This document shows, piece by piece, positions 5,340 to 12,829 of a stretch of DNA of 28,049 nt. A program made the translations under genes and the position numbers. Below the pieces are notes generated by a model. That model had not been told where the DNA came from. It worked only from the letters and a program-made list of their open reading frames with translations, and ran no database searches. Positions within the stretch are counted from its first letter, which is position 1, and each line of letters opens with the position of its first letter. This DNA is from Spirochaeta sp. (GTDB lineage Bacteria > Spirochaetota > Spirochaetia > DSM-27196 > Alkalispirochaetaceae). Where the stretch lies: positions 1 to 28,049 of the forward strand of contig JAQIBO010000019.1 in assembly GCA_027859055.1 (NCBI GenBank), read 5' to 3'.

Positions 5340-7883
5340 ATGAAGTATATCGAATTTACCGTCAATCCGCAGATTCCCAAGGCACTCAAGCCGCTGGAAG
5401 AGATCGCCCACAACCTGTGGCTCAGCTGGAACGATGACGCGCTGACGCTGTTCACGCGACTTGACTTTGACGCGTGGATCCAGAGCAACCAGAATCCCGT
5501 CCGAATGCTGGGAATGGTTCCCCAGGACCGGTATGAAAAAATGGCCAAGGACGACTCCTACCTGGCGGCACTCAAGCGTGTCAACGAGAAGTTCCGGACC
5601 TACGTTGCCGGGAAGGATACGTGGTACCGCGGAACCCGAAAAAACATTATCGCGTACTTTTCGATGGAATACGGCCTCGATGTCAGCCTGCCGATCTACT
5701 CGGGCGGACTCGGCGTCCTGTCCGGTGACCACCTCAAGTCGGCAAGTGACCTTGGACTGCCGCTGGTCGCGGTCGGTCTGCTCTACCAGCAAGGGTATTT
5801 TCGCCAGTACCTCAACGCGGATGGATTTCAGCAGGAAAGCTACCCGGAAAACGACTGGTACAACATGCCGGTCCGCCGAGTACGGGACCGTGACGGAAAC
5901 GATATCAAAATATCCGTGGATTTCCCCGATTCCGTGGTGACCGCCCGGGTGTGGGAGGTGCGGGTCGGTCGCGTCAGTCTGTACCTGCTGGACGCGAACC
6001 TCGACGAAAACAGTGAAGCCGATCGCCGGATCACCGCAACGCTGTACGGCGGCGACCGGGAAATGCGCATGCGCCAGGAGATACTGCTCGGAATCGGTGG
6101 CATCCGCGCGCTGCGGGCGATCGGGATCAACCCGGCGGTCACCCACATGAACGAAGGGCACTCCGCGTTTCTCGGGATCGAGCGCATTCGCGAGTATATC
6201 CGCCACGACGGACTGTCGCTTCCCGAGGCGATTCAGGCGCTGTGGCCAACCAATATTTTCACCACCCATACACCGGTCCCCGCCGGCAACGAGCGCTTCG
6301 GTGTCGATATGATGCAGAAGTACTTCGACACGATCGCCGCGGGTTCCGGTTTTACCTGGGAAGAGTTTATCGCCCTTGGTCGGGAAAACCCCGCGGATCA
6401 CCAGGAGCCGTTTTGCATGACCGTTCTGGCGATCCGGCTCAGCGCCTACAACAACGGTGTCAGTAAACTGCACGGCGATGTGTCACGGACGATGTGGAAA
6501 CAGATCTGGCCGGGCCTCCCGGAGGACGAAATCCCGATCACCCACATCACCAACGGCGTCCATTCGCGCAGTTTTCTGAGCGCGGAGCTGACGGAGCTCC
6601 TGGACCGATACTTTGGGCCGCGCTTTTACGATGAACCGACCAACACGGATATCTGGAATCGCATGGACCGGATTTCCGACGAGGAGATCTGGCGCACCCA
6701 TGAAATCCGGAAAAACAAGCTTGTTTCGTTTGCGCGAAAACGCCTGAAAGATCAGCTGATGCACCGCGGAGCGAGCCAGGCGAAAATGATCTACGCCGAT
6801 GAAGTGCTGTCGCCATACACGTTCACGATCAGTTTTGCCCGCCGGTTTGCGACGTACAAGCGCGCCACCCTGCTCTTTCGCGATCCCGACCGCCTGCGGC
6901 GCTTACTGACCAATCCGGACCGACCGGTGCAGATTATCTTCGCCGGCAAGGCCCACCCCCACGACATTCCCGGCAAGAACCTTATTAAGGACATTGTGCA
7001 TTTCGCAAGCGATCCGGAAATTCGCAGCAAAATTGTCTTCCTCGAAAACTACGACCTGGAAATTGCCAAACACCTGGTCAGCGGTAGCGATATCTGGCTC
7101 AATACGCCGCGACGGCCGATGGAGGCCAGCGGTACCAGTGGCATGAAAGCGGCAATTAACGGCGTCTTGAACTGCTCAATCCTCGACGGCTGGTGGGATG
7201 AGGGATATGACCCGGAGGTGGGATTCGCGATCGGGGCCGGCGAGGAATACGCCGACGAAGAGATGCAGGACGAAATAGAGAGTAAGCTCCTGTACGATCT
7301 GCTGGAACGCGAGATCATTCCGACCTTTTACGAGCGTGGTCGCGACGGTTTGCCCCGCGAGTGGATCCGCAAGATGAAAAGCTCCATGCAGAAGCTGGGC
7401 GGCCTCTTTTCGACAAGCCGCATGCTGACCCAGTACTCGGAGACGTTCTATCTGCCGGCCCTCAAAAACTACGAGCGGATATCAAAGAGTTCGTATCAGA
7501 TCCCCCGGGATCTGGCGGATTATACGCAGCGACTGCGGGACGCGTGGGACGCGGTGTCCGTTTTTGACATCGCCGGTGGCTCCGGACGCAATCTCAAGGT
7601 CGGCGAGAGCTTTGCCGTGGAATGCCGTGTTCAACTCGGTGAAATCTCCCCGGAAGAGGTCTCCGTCCAGTTGTACACCGGCCGCATCAACGCGGAAGGC
7701 GACCTGGTGTCGCCGCGACTGGTGGAAATGAAACCGGGAACAGCGGACGAACAGGGCCACCTGTACAAGACGAAAGTACGCTGCGAAACCGCCGGCCGGC
7801 AGGGTTTTGCCGTCCGGGTGGTGCCCAGCCACCGCGATCTGGTTCATCCGTATGTACCGGGTCTTCTGCGCTGGAACGGTTGA
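5340..7883 (+). CDS. glgP: Alpha-glucan (glycogen/maltodextrin) phosphorylase, GT35 family
   Basis: The enzyme releases glucose-1-phosphate from alpha-1,4-glucans using phosphate and pyridoxal phosphate. The protein has 847 residues, the length of the short bacterial/archaeal GlgP type with an N-terminal DUF3417 region (MKYIEFTVNPQIPKAL...HNLWLSWN). The substrate part shows YFSMEYGLDVSLPIYSGGLG, HMNEGHSAFLGIERI and FTTHTPVPAGNERF. The cofactor site is EASGTSGMKAAINGVLN with the pyridoxal-phosphate Lys near residue 603. The open frame extends to 5217, inside hom, but the start at 5340 is chosen because AAGGAAG lies about 7 bases before it and the preceding residues fit no family. It probably shares the hom transcript. 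Two hairpins follow the gene. Confidence 0.93.
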   Translation: MKYIEFTVNPQIPKALKPLEEIAHNLWLSWNDDALTLFTRLDFDAWIQSNQNPVRMLGMVPQDRYEKMAKDDSYLAALKRVNEKFRTYVAGKDTWYRGTRKNIIAYFSMEYGLDVSLPIYSGGLGVLSGDHLKSASDLGLPLVAVGLLYQQGYFRQYLNADGFQQESYPENDWYNMPVRRVRDRDGNDIKISVDFPDSVVTARVWEVRVGRVSLYLLDANLDENSEADRRITATLYGGDREMRMRQEILLGIGGIRALRAIGINPAVTHMNEGHSAFLGIERIREYIRHDGLSLPEAIQALWPTNIFTTHTPVPAGNERFGVDMMQKYFDTIAAGSGFTWEEFIALGRENPADHQEPFCMTVLAIRLSAYNNGVSKLHGDVSRTMWKQIWPGLPEDEIPITHITNGVHSRSFLSAELTELLDRYFGPRFYDEPTNTDIWNRMDRISDEEIWRTHEIRKNKLVSFARKRLKDQLMHRGASQAKMIYADEVLSPYTFTISFARRFATYKRATLLFRDPDRLRRLLTNPDRPVQIIFAGKAHPHDIPGKNLIKDIVHFASDPEIRSKIVFLENYDLEIAKHLVSGSDIWLNTPRRPMEASGTSGMKAAINGVLNCSILDGWWDEGYDPEVGFAIGAGEEYADEEMQDEIESKLLYDLLEREIIPTFYERGRDGLPREWIRKMKSSMQKLGGLFSTSRMLTQYSETFYLPALKNYERISKSSYQIPRDLADYTQRLRDAWDAVSVFDIAGGSGRNLKVGESFAVECRVQLGEISPEEVSVQLYTGRINAEGDLVSPRLVEMKPGTADEQGHLYKTKVRCETAGRQGFAVRVVPSHRDLVHPYVPGLLRWNG

Positions 7884-7899
7884 CGGTGTAAAACGTGGC

Positions 7900-7920
7900 G
7901 GGCCGGAGTGGTTCCGGCCC
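7900..7920. terminator. GC-rich hairpin between convergent glgP and the DUF554 gene
   Basis: GGGCCGGA (7900-7907) and TCCGGCCC (7913-7920) form a perfect 8-base-pair stem with a GTGGT loop. It lies 17 bases after the glgP stop. No T tract follows on the plus strand, so it is a probable but imperfect intrinsic terminator, symmetrical enough to serve both strands. Confidence 0.55.
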
Positions 7921-7924
7921 ACGA

Positions 7925-7948
7925 CCGCGGGGGCGTTCACCCCTGCGG
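7925..7948. terminator. Second hairpin between glgP and the DUF554 gene
   Basis: CCGCGGGGG (7925-7933) pairs with CCCCTGCGG (7940-7948) through nine pairs including one G-T wobble, with a six-base loop CGTTCA. It lies 5 bases beyond the 3' end of the DUF554 gene and in tandem with the hairpin at 7900-7920. Together they look like a bidirectional stop for two convergent units. Confidence 0.5.
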
Positions 7949-7953
7949 CTGAC

Positions 7954-8685
7954 CTAACCGATCAGGGCACCCAGAAACGGGTCGGCGAGAACAAACAGGA
8001 CAACCAGGACGATTCCCGGCAGAAAGTCGCCGGTCTTGATCGTCCGCAGTTCCAGCAGGTTGATCCCGATCATCACCACCATCGCGCCACCGACCCCGGA
8101 GATCTCGCTCAGCAGCAGCGGGCTCACAAACGGCGCGAGTATTCCCGCGAGCAACGTCAGACCACCCTGGTAAACAAGAATCGGAATCGCGGAAAACCCG
8201 ACGCCGATCCCGTATGCCGTGGTGAGCAGGATCGCCATGAACCCGTCCATCACCGATTTGGTGAACAGCAGACTGTAATCACGTTCCACCCCGGCTTGAA
8301 AGGAACCGATGATCGCCAGCGCTCCCACGCAAAACAGCACCGATGCAACAAGGAACCCTTCGGCGAAGCCGTGCCGTTCGGCGGACGGGTTTTCGTCGGC
8401 AACTTCTCCGGCAACGTGGAACCGCGCCTTCAACCACTCGCCAAACGCGTAAATCCGGTCCTCCACGCGCAGGGCGGCACCGATCAGCCCACCGACAACG
8501 AGAGAGAGAACGAGGTACAGCGTGCGCTGTGACTGCAGCGCCATGGAAATTCCAAGGAGCAGCGAAACAACACCGATTCCGGAAAAAACGGTGTGACGAA
8601 ACTGCGCGCCGATACGTTGTCCCGAGAACCGACCGATAACGGTTCCGACAATCACAGCGAGGGCGTTCACGATTGTAGCGATCAT
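7954..8685 (-). CDS. DUF554 family integral membrane protein
   Basis: The 243-residue protein starts MIATIVNALAVIVGTVIG and alternates glycine-rich hydrophobic segments, six or seven in all, with a charged loop near residues 85-105 (GEWLKARFHVAGEVADE). FTKSVMDGFMAILLTTAYGIGVGFSAIPIL and GVGGAMVVMIGINLL match the YdfK/DUF554 family of putative transporters, whose substrate is not known to me. The open frame continues upstream to 9330 across the neighbouring lipoprotein gene, but that is a shadow: the start at 8685 matches the family and lies 7 bases after a -10 box. No Shine-Dalgarno is present, so a leaderless mRNA is predicted. Divergent from the TPR lipoprotein. Confidence 0.88.
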   Translation of the reverse strand: MIATIVNALAVIVGTVIGRFSGQRIGAQFRHTVFSGIGVVSLLLGISMALQSQRTLYLVLSLVVGGLIGAALRVEDRIYAFGEWLKARFHVAGEVADENPSAERHGFAEGFLVASVLFCVGALAIIGSFQAGVERDYSLLFTKSVMDGFMAILLTTAYGIGVGFSAIPILVYQGGLTLLAGILAPFVSPLLLSEISGVGGAMVVMIGINLLELRTIKTGDFLPGIVLVVLFVLADPFLGALIG

Positions 8686-8692
8686 GGCGGTG

Positions 8693-8721
8693 AGTATAGC
8701 TATCTTGAACGGGCGATGCAA
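8693..8721 (-). promoter_or_regulatory. Promoter of the DUF554 gene, predicted leaderless
   Basis: On the minus strand TTGCAT (8721-8716), 17 bases, then TATACT (8698-8693). Seven bases separate the -10 from the ATG at 8685, so the transcript should begin next to the start codon. It interlocks with the divergent promoter at 8705-8733. Confidence 0.75.
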
Positions 8722-8733
8722 ACGTGCTACCGT
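8705..8733 (+). promoter_or_regulatory. Probable promoter of the TPR lipoprotein gene, predicted leaderless
   Basis: TTGAAC (8705-8710), 17 bases, then TACCGT (8728-8733), followed after 6 bases by the GTG start at 8740. The -10 is a weak match, but the spacing agrees exactly with the other first genes here. The -35 lies inside the spacer of the opposite promoter. Confidence 0.5.
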
Positions 8734-8739
8734 TAGCGG

Positions 8740-9198
8740 GTGAAACGTTATTTCGTCCTGTTCCTTCAAGTCGGTCTTGTGGCGCTGGTTGCAGCTGCTT
8801 TCCTCGCCTGTCAGTCCACGCCGGAAGAGATTCCGGAAGATCTCAGCAAAGCGCAGATGTTCCAGCGCGCTCAGGAAGAGGTGGATCGTCAGAACTATGA
8901 GGACGCCCTGCGGTATTATCGGGAGTTCATCCGTCGCAACCCCGACGATCGGGGAAGTATCATGGAAGCGGAGTACGAGATCGCCTATATCGCCTACAAG
9001 CAGGAAGAGTACGATGTGGCTCAGGAACGGTTTGAGACGATGCTTGCCCAATACGAAGCGGACGAGGCGGGAACGCTTCCTGAGTGGCCGCGGGTACTTG
9101 CGGTCAAACTTATCGATCGGATCGAGGAAAAGCGGGCCGAGGAGCTGGAACCGCTTATTCGAACCAATCTGACCGACGATGAAACCGACCCCGAGTAA
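8740..9198 (+). CDS. TPR-containing lipoprotein
   Basis: The 152-residue protein starts with GTG. An N-terminal hydrophobic stretch ends FLAC, a relaxed spirochaete-type lipobox with the lipidated Cys at 24. The mature part has two or three tetratricopeptide-like helix pairs (residues 38-110; for example NYEDALRYYREFIRRNPDD and EEYDVAQERFETMLAQY). This is the pattern of small outer-membrane or periplasmic scaffold lipoproteins. The partner is not evident. No ribosome site precedes the GTG, whereas a -35/-10 pair ends 6 bases before it, so initiation on a leaderless mRNA is likely. It is followed by galK after 29 bases. Confidence 0.85.
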   Translation: MKRYFVLFLQVGLVALVAAAFLACQSTPEEIPEDLSKAQMFQRAQEEVDRQNYEDALRYYREFIRRNPDDRGSIMEAEYEIAYIAYKQEEYDVAQERFETMLAQYEADEAGTLPEWPRVLAVKLIDRIEEKRAEELEPLIRTNLTDDETDPE

Positions 9199-9227
9199 GG
9201 TTCTTCGCCGGAAAGAGGTGTAATCAG

Positions 9228-10460
9228 ATGCGAATCCGTCGTTCTGAAATCCTGCACAGTGTAGAAAACGGCCCCGCCCGTCTTGAACAGGTCCATACCC
9301 GGTTTGTCGAACAATTCGACCGGGAACCAACCGTTCTTGTCAGCGCTCCCGGGCGGAGTGAGATAATCGGCAACCACACCGACCACAACAACGGCCGCGT
9401 CGTCGCGGCGGCGATAAACCTGGATACCCTCATCGTTGCGGCACCATCCCGGAACAACAGGTCACGGCTTGTCTCACTGGGGTGGGAAGATGCGTTTGAG
9501 GTGGACCCCGAAAGCGACCGTTCCCTCGACGTCAACGACACGCAACGCCTGATGCGCGGGGTTATCGCAGGCCTTGCCAAATTCGGATACGCGGCGCCGG
9601 CGTACGATGCGGTCCTGGACAGTCGCGTTCTGCCGGGGAGCGGGCTCAGCTCGTCTGCGGCGCTGGAAATCTCACTTATCGGGATTCATGAGGCGTTAAG
9701 CGAGTCCGACGTCCCGGCGCAGGAACGCGCCCGGATCGGGCAATTTGCGGAAAACGAATATATCGGAAAGCCGAGTGGTCTCATGGACCAGACCGCTGTT
9801 TCCGTGGGCGGCTGCGTCGCGATCGATTTTTCCGACCCTGAGGAACCTCGCTATCACCAGATCACCCTCGATTTCCAACGCACAAACCACCAACTGGCGA
9901 TCGTCAACACCGGGGGGAGCCATGCGGATCTTACCGATCAATACGCCGCGGTGCCACGGGAGATGCACGCCGTCGCAGAGGTTCTCGGCGTCGGGAATCT
10001 GGCGGAGACATCCAGGTAGCACCTCCTGCAGCATCTCAGAGCCGTCCGAAAGAGCGCCGGTGACCGGGCGGTCCTGCGGGCGTTTCATTTCTTCGACGAG
10101 CAGGACCGCGTATCCGCGCTCACCGACGCGGTCGACTCCCGACTTACCGATCGCGTACTGACCCTGATGAACGAAAGCGGAGAATCCAGCTGGATGATGC
10201 TGCAGAACGTCTACCCGGAAAACGGAGGAGCCGACCAGTCTCTGGCGCTGGGACTTACCCTGACACGGCAGTACTTCCTTGAACGGGGAGCGGTGGGAGC
10301 GTGTCGCGTCCACGGCGGTGGCTTTGCCGGTACGATCCTGGCAGTCGTTCCGCAGGACCTGTTCACCGAATACCGACACGTTATGGATCGCGCGTTTGGT
10401 GCCCACGCGACGCAACCCCTCCACGTCCGGAATCACGGTCTGATCTACGGGGCGTTTTAA
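9228..10460 (+). pseudogene. galK: Galactokinase interrupted by an in-frame amber codon
   Basis: Galactokinase phosphorylates galactose at C1 with ATP (Leloir pathway). The frame from 9228 to 10460 is 409 codons and continuous except for a TAG at 10017-10019 (codon 264). Before it stand GRSEIIGNHTDHNNG (galactokinase signature variant), LPGSGLSSSAALEIS (GHMP ATP-binding loop) and GKPSGLMDQTAVSVG. After it, in the same frame, come HLLQHLRAVR, RAFHFFDEQDRV and the third GHMP motif GGGFAGTILAVV. The flanks (TSR-stop-HLLQHL) read naturally with a Gln at the stop, so a single CAG-to-TAG change explains it. Without the last 146 residues the enzyme should be inactive. A recent nonsense mutation, a sequencing error or suppression are all possible. 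GAGGTG lies about 8 bases before the ATG. Confidence 0.85.
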
Positions 10461-10466
10461 CGGTCT

Positions 10467-10482
10467 TAAAGGTCTCCCTTTA
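10467..10482. terminator. Weak hairpin between galK and the djlA-like gene
   Basis: TAAAGG (10467-10472) pairs with CCTTTA (10477-10482) around a TCTC loop. The stem is only six pairs and overlaps the djlA stop codon. It may help end the two convergent genes, but is too weak to be sure. Confidence 0.25.
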
Positions 10483-11256
10483 CAGATTGCGTTCTTTCCG
10501 GATCGCGTCCCACGCGCTCTGAATCTCCTGAAATCGCTTTGTTGCGTACTCGACGAACTCTTGCGGCATGCCCTGGGAGATGATGCGGTCCGGGTGGTAT
10601 TCGCGGACCAGTTTGCGGTAGGTGCTCCGCACCGTTTCGTCGTCGGCGTCGGCGGAGAGTCCCAGCGCCGCATAGGCGGTATCGGTGGTATCCACGTATC
10701 GGGACCGGTACGCGTCAAGTTCAGCCTGGCTGACCCCGAGAATAGCCGCAATCGCGGCGATCATCTCCTCTTCTTTCGGGTGATATTCCCCGTCGGCAAG
10801 GGCAACCTGAAAAAGCATATCCAGCATGCTGGAGCGCAGATCCGGTTGCATCCGGCTCATCCCGGCAAACTGACGGGCAAAATCTTCGGCGCTGTACGGA
10901 GAATCCTTGGCCTCGTTGAATACGCGTATCGCGAATTGACGCTGCCGTCCCTGCACGCCCATCTGATCGAGAAACGAGACGACCGTTTCCCCCTCTTCAC
11001 GGGTGACCTGTCCGTCGGCTTTTGCCAGTTTACCAAGAATGGAGAAGAGCGCGAGGAAGAACGCCGCCTGCCGTTCCTCTACCGAGGAGGTTCCGGCGGC
11101 CCCGCGCCCGGTCTGGTTCACCCACGCACCGCCGCCTTCCCGAGTATCACCCTTATCAAACAGATGGTGCCCGATAGCGCCACCGGCGATCGCGCCGAGG
11201 GGCCCGCCTATCATGAGCCCGATCGTACCGCCGAGCATCTTTCCAAACCAACTCAT
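10480..11256 (-). CDS. djlA: TerB/DnaJ-domain protein, DjlA-like co-chaperone
   Basis: The 258-residue protein has three parts. A glycine-rich N-terminal segment (GGTIGLMIGGPLGAIAGGAIGHHLF) is a short membrane-associating region as in DjlA. A central TerB-like helical domain follows (residues about 60-175; repeated LAKADGQVTREE and ALADGEYHPKEE acidic loops). A C-terminal J-domain (about 190-258) contains the HPD motif in YHPDR, needed to stimulate DnaK. The architecture matches the DjlA/TerB-DnaJ family, which recruits Hsp70 at the inner membrane. The start at 11256 is 6 bases after a -10 box with no Shine-Dalgarno. It is convergent with galK. Confidence 0.88.
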   Translation of the reverse strand: MSWFGKMLGGTIGLMIGGPLGAIAGGAIGHHLFDKGDTREGGGAWVNQTGRGAAGTSSVEERQAAFFLALFSILGKLAKADGQVTREEGETVVSFLDQMGVQGRQRQFAIRVFNEAKDSPYSAEDFARQFAGMSRMQPDLRSSMLDMLFQVALADGEYHPKEEEMIAAIAAILGVSQAELDAYRSRYVDTTDTAYAALGLSADADDETVRSTYRKLVREYHPDRIISQGMPQEFVEYATKRFQEIQSAWDAIRKERNL

Positions 11257-11262
11257 ACCGGC

Positions 11263-11291
11263 AGTGTAGTCAGGGAGCGGAGCCTCGGCAA
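11263..11291 (-). promoter_or_regulatory. Promoter of the djlA-like gene, predicted leaderless
   Basis: On the minus strand TTGCCG (11291-11286), 17 bases, TACACT (11268-11263), then 6 bases to the ATG at 11256. The predicted transcription start falls on the start codon. Confidence 0.65.
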
Positions 11292-11326
11292 GCGCGTTGC
11301 GTCAGCCCATCCGTTGGCTCAGCCTA

Positions 11327-12829
11327 TCAGCCATGTTCTTTGTGGACACGCATCGCCGCAACCTCGCCACTGATCATGCTCATTGTGGTTCCCGTCCCTG
11401 GCACGGTGTACTGTCCCGCGTAGTACAGGTTCTGGACCTTTTTCGATCGGTTGGCGGTCCGGAACCAGGCGGTTTGAAAGAGCGTCTGCCCCAGACCGAA
11501 CGCATTTCCCTTGTACGCATGGTAGTCCCGTTCAAAGTCATCAAGCGACATATCGGTGGAGAAGACCAGATTCTCACGGAGGTCCCTGCCGGTCTGGGCG
11601 CGGATTCGGTCAAAGGCGCGATTCAGATAGTATTGCCGCCGTTCCGGCGTGTCCTCCAGACCGGGCGCGATCGGTATCAGCAGGAAGACCGCTTCGCCGC
11701 CGTCCGGAGCGCAGGATGGATCGGTTCGCGAGGGAACATGAAGATAGAAAAGCGGGGCGTCTATCCACCGGGGTGATTCATACACCGCGTCAAAGTGTTC
11801 CTCCCAATCGGAATCGAAGAAAAACGTGTGGTGCGAAAACTCGTCCAGCTTACGGTCGAATCCGAGGTAGAAGTTGAGTACCGAAGGGGCCAACCGCACC
11901 TTGTCCCACCGCCGTGCCGGAATCGAGCGGTGCGTTTCCGGAAGAAGCTCCATTTCCATCCACGGATAATCGGCGTTGGCAACGACCACATCGGCGGGAA
12001 TAGACGCTTCGCCACCATCAGTGGTACGGACCGTTACGGCTCGCGCGCGCCCGTTGTGAATGTCGAGGCCGATCGCCTCATGGGAAAAGAGAAAGCGTGC
12101 GCCTTGCCGTTCCGCAACCTGTTGCATCGCCGCGACAACCGTTCCAAAACCGCCGTCCGGGTACCATGTCCCGAGGTTGAAGTCGATGTGGTTCATCAGC
12201 GTGTACATCGCCGGTGTGGAGCGGGCGTTACTGCCGAGAAATACAACCGGAAACTCCAGCATTTTGCGCAGATACGGATGGGAGAAAAACTGTTTGACCC
12301 GGCCCCCGTAGCTCTGCAGGATGTTGAGCATTCCGACGTGGGAAACGGCGGCCCAGTTCACAAAGTCGAAAATTGAATAGAAGTTCTTGTAGATGAAATT
12401 GCCCATCGCGAACTCGTACTTGCGTTTACAGTCGTCAAGATAGGCGTCCAGCTGTGCACCGGCTCCCGGCTCATAGCGCTCAAACACCTCTCGAGCGCCG
12501 GAGTGGTCCGCGGGCATATCCACGACCGTCCGGGACTCTCCGGGAAGGGAATCGCCGAAATAGACGCGATACGCGGGATCTACGCGCCGGATCGAATAGT
12601 AGTCTTCCCGATTTTCGCCGAACCGTGAAAACCACCGATCGTGCTCGTCGGGCATCCAGTACCAGCTTGGGCCCATATCGAATCGGAAACCCTCCGATTC
12701 CAGAACGCGCGCCCGGCCGCCAACCCAGGCGTTTTTTTCGACCACCGTTACCTCGTACCCGTCCTGCGCGAGGAACGCCGCCGCCGATAATCCGCCAAAA
12801 CCGCTCCCGATCACCACTGCCCGTTTCAT
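11327..12829 (-). CDS. CrtI-type phytoene desaturase family flavoprotein
   Basis: The 500-residue protein has the N-terminal FAD dinucleotide-binding fold (VVIGSGFGGLSAAAFLAQDG, residues 5-24) and the family's C-terminal flavin motif LYYAGQYTVPGTGTTMSMISGE. Between them are VEKNAWVGGRARV, FDMGPSWYWMP and TWYPDGGFGTVV, as in CrtI-type carotenoid desaturases and CrtD/CrtN relatives. CrtI enzymes dehydrogenate phytoene or related polyenes at the membrane. No phytoene synthase (crtB) is in the window, so the true substrate is open. It overlaps the upstream aminotransferase gene as ATGA at 12826-12829, so the two are translated together. A run of seven T (12732-12738) lies near its 5' end. Confidence 0.88.
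   Translation of the reverse strand: MKRAVVIGSGFGGLSAAAFLAQDGYEVTVVEKNAWVGGRARVLESEGFRFDMGPSWYWMPDEHDRWFSRFGENREDYYSIRRVDPAYRVYFGDSLPGESRTVVDMPADHSGAREVFERYEPGAGAQLDAYLDDCKRKYEFAMGNFIYKNFYSIFDFVNWAAVSHVGMLNILQSYGGRVKQFFSHPYLRKMLEFPVVFLGSNARSTPAMYTLMNHIDFNLGTWYPDGGFGTVVAAMQQVAERQGARFLFSHEAIGLDIHNGRARAVTVRTTDGGEASIPADVVVANADYPWMEMELLPETHRSIPARRWDKVRLAPSVLNFYLGFDRKLDEFSHHTFFFDSDWEEHFDAVYESPRWIDAPLFYLHVPSRTDPSCAPDGGEAVFLLIPIAPGLEDTPERRQYYLNRAFDRIRAQTGRDLRENLVFSTDMSLDDFERDYHAYKGNAFGLGQTLFQTAWFRTANRSKKVQNLYYAGQYTVPGTGTTMSMISGEVAAMRVHKEHG

Noticed and set aside
5250..6473. 407-codon open frame on the minus strand inside hom/glgP
   Set aside because: It lies antisense to the clearly coding glgP; the protein has no recognisable motif and long antisense frames are expected at this GC content.
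8686..9330. N-terminal extension of the DUF554 gene, giving a 458-residue protein
   Set aside because: The extension is antisense to the TPR lipoprotein and galK; the DUF554 family starts at MIATIVNA and a promoter lies just before that ATG.
10167..10460. Separate 97-residue gene after the galactokinase stop
   Set aside because: It is in the same frame as galK and carries its C-terminal GHMP motif, so it is the tail of the broken gene, not a new one.
11282..11326. Triple GGCTGA repeats after the CrtI-type gene
   Set aside because: The copies are irregularly spaced and form only 4-base stems; likely chance in GC-rich DNA.
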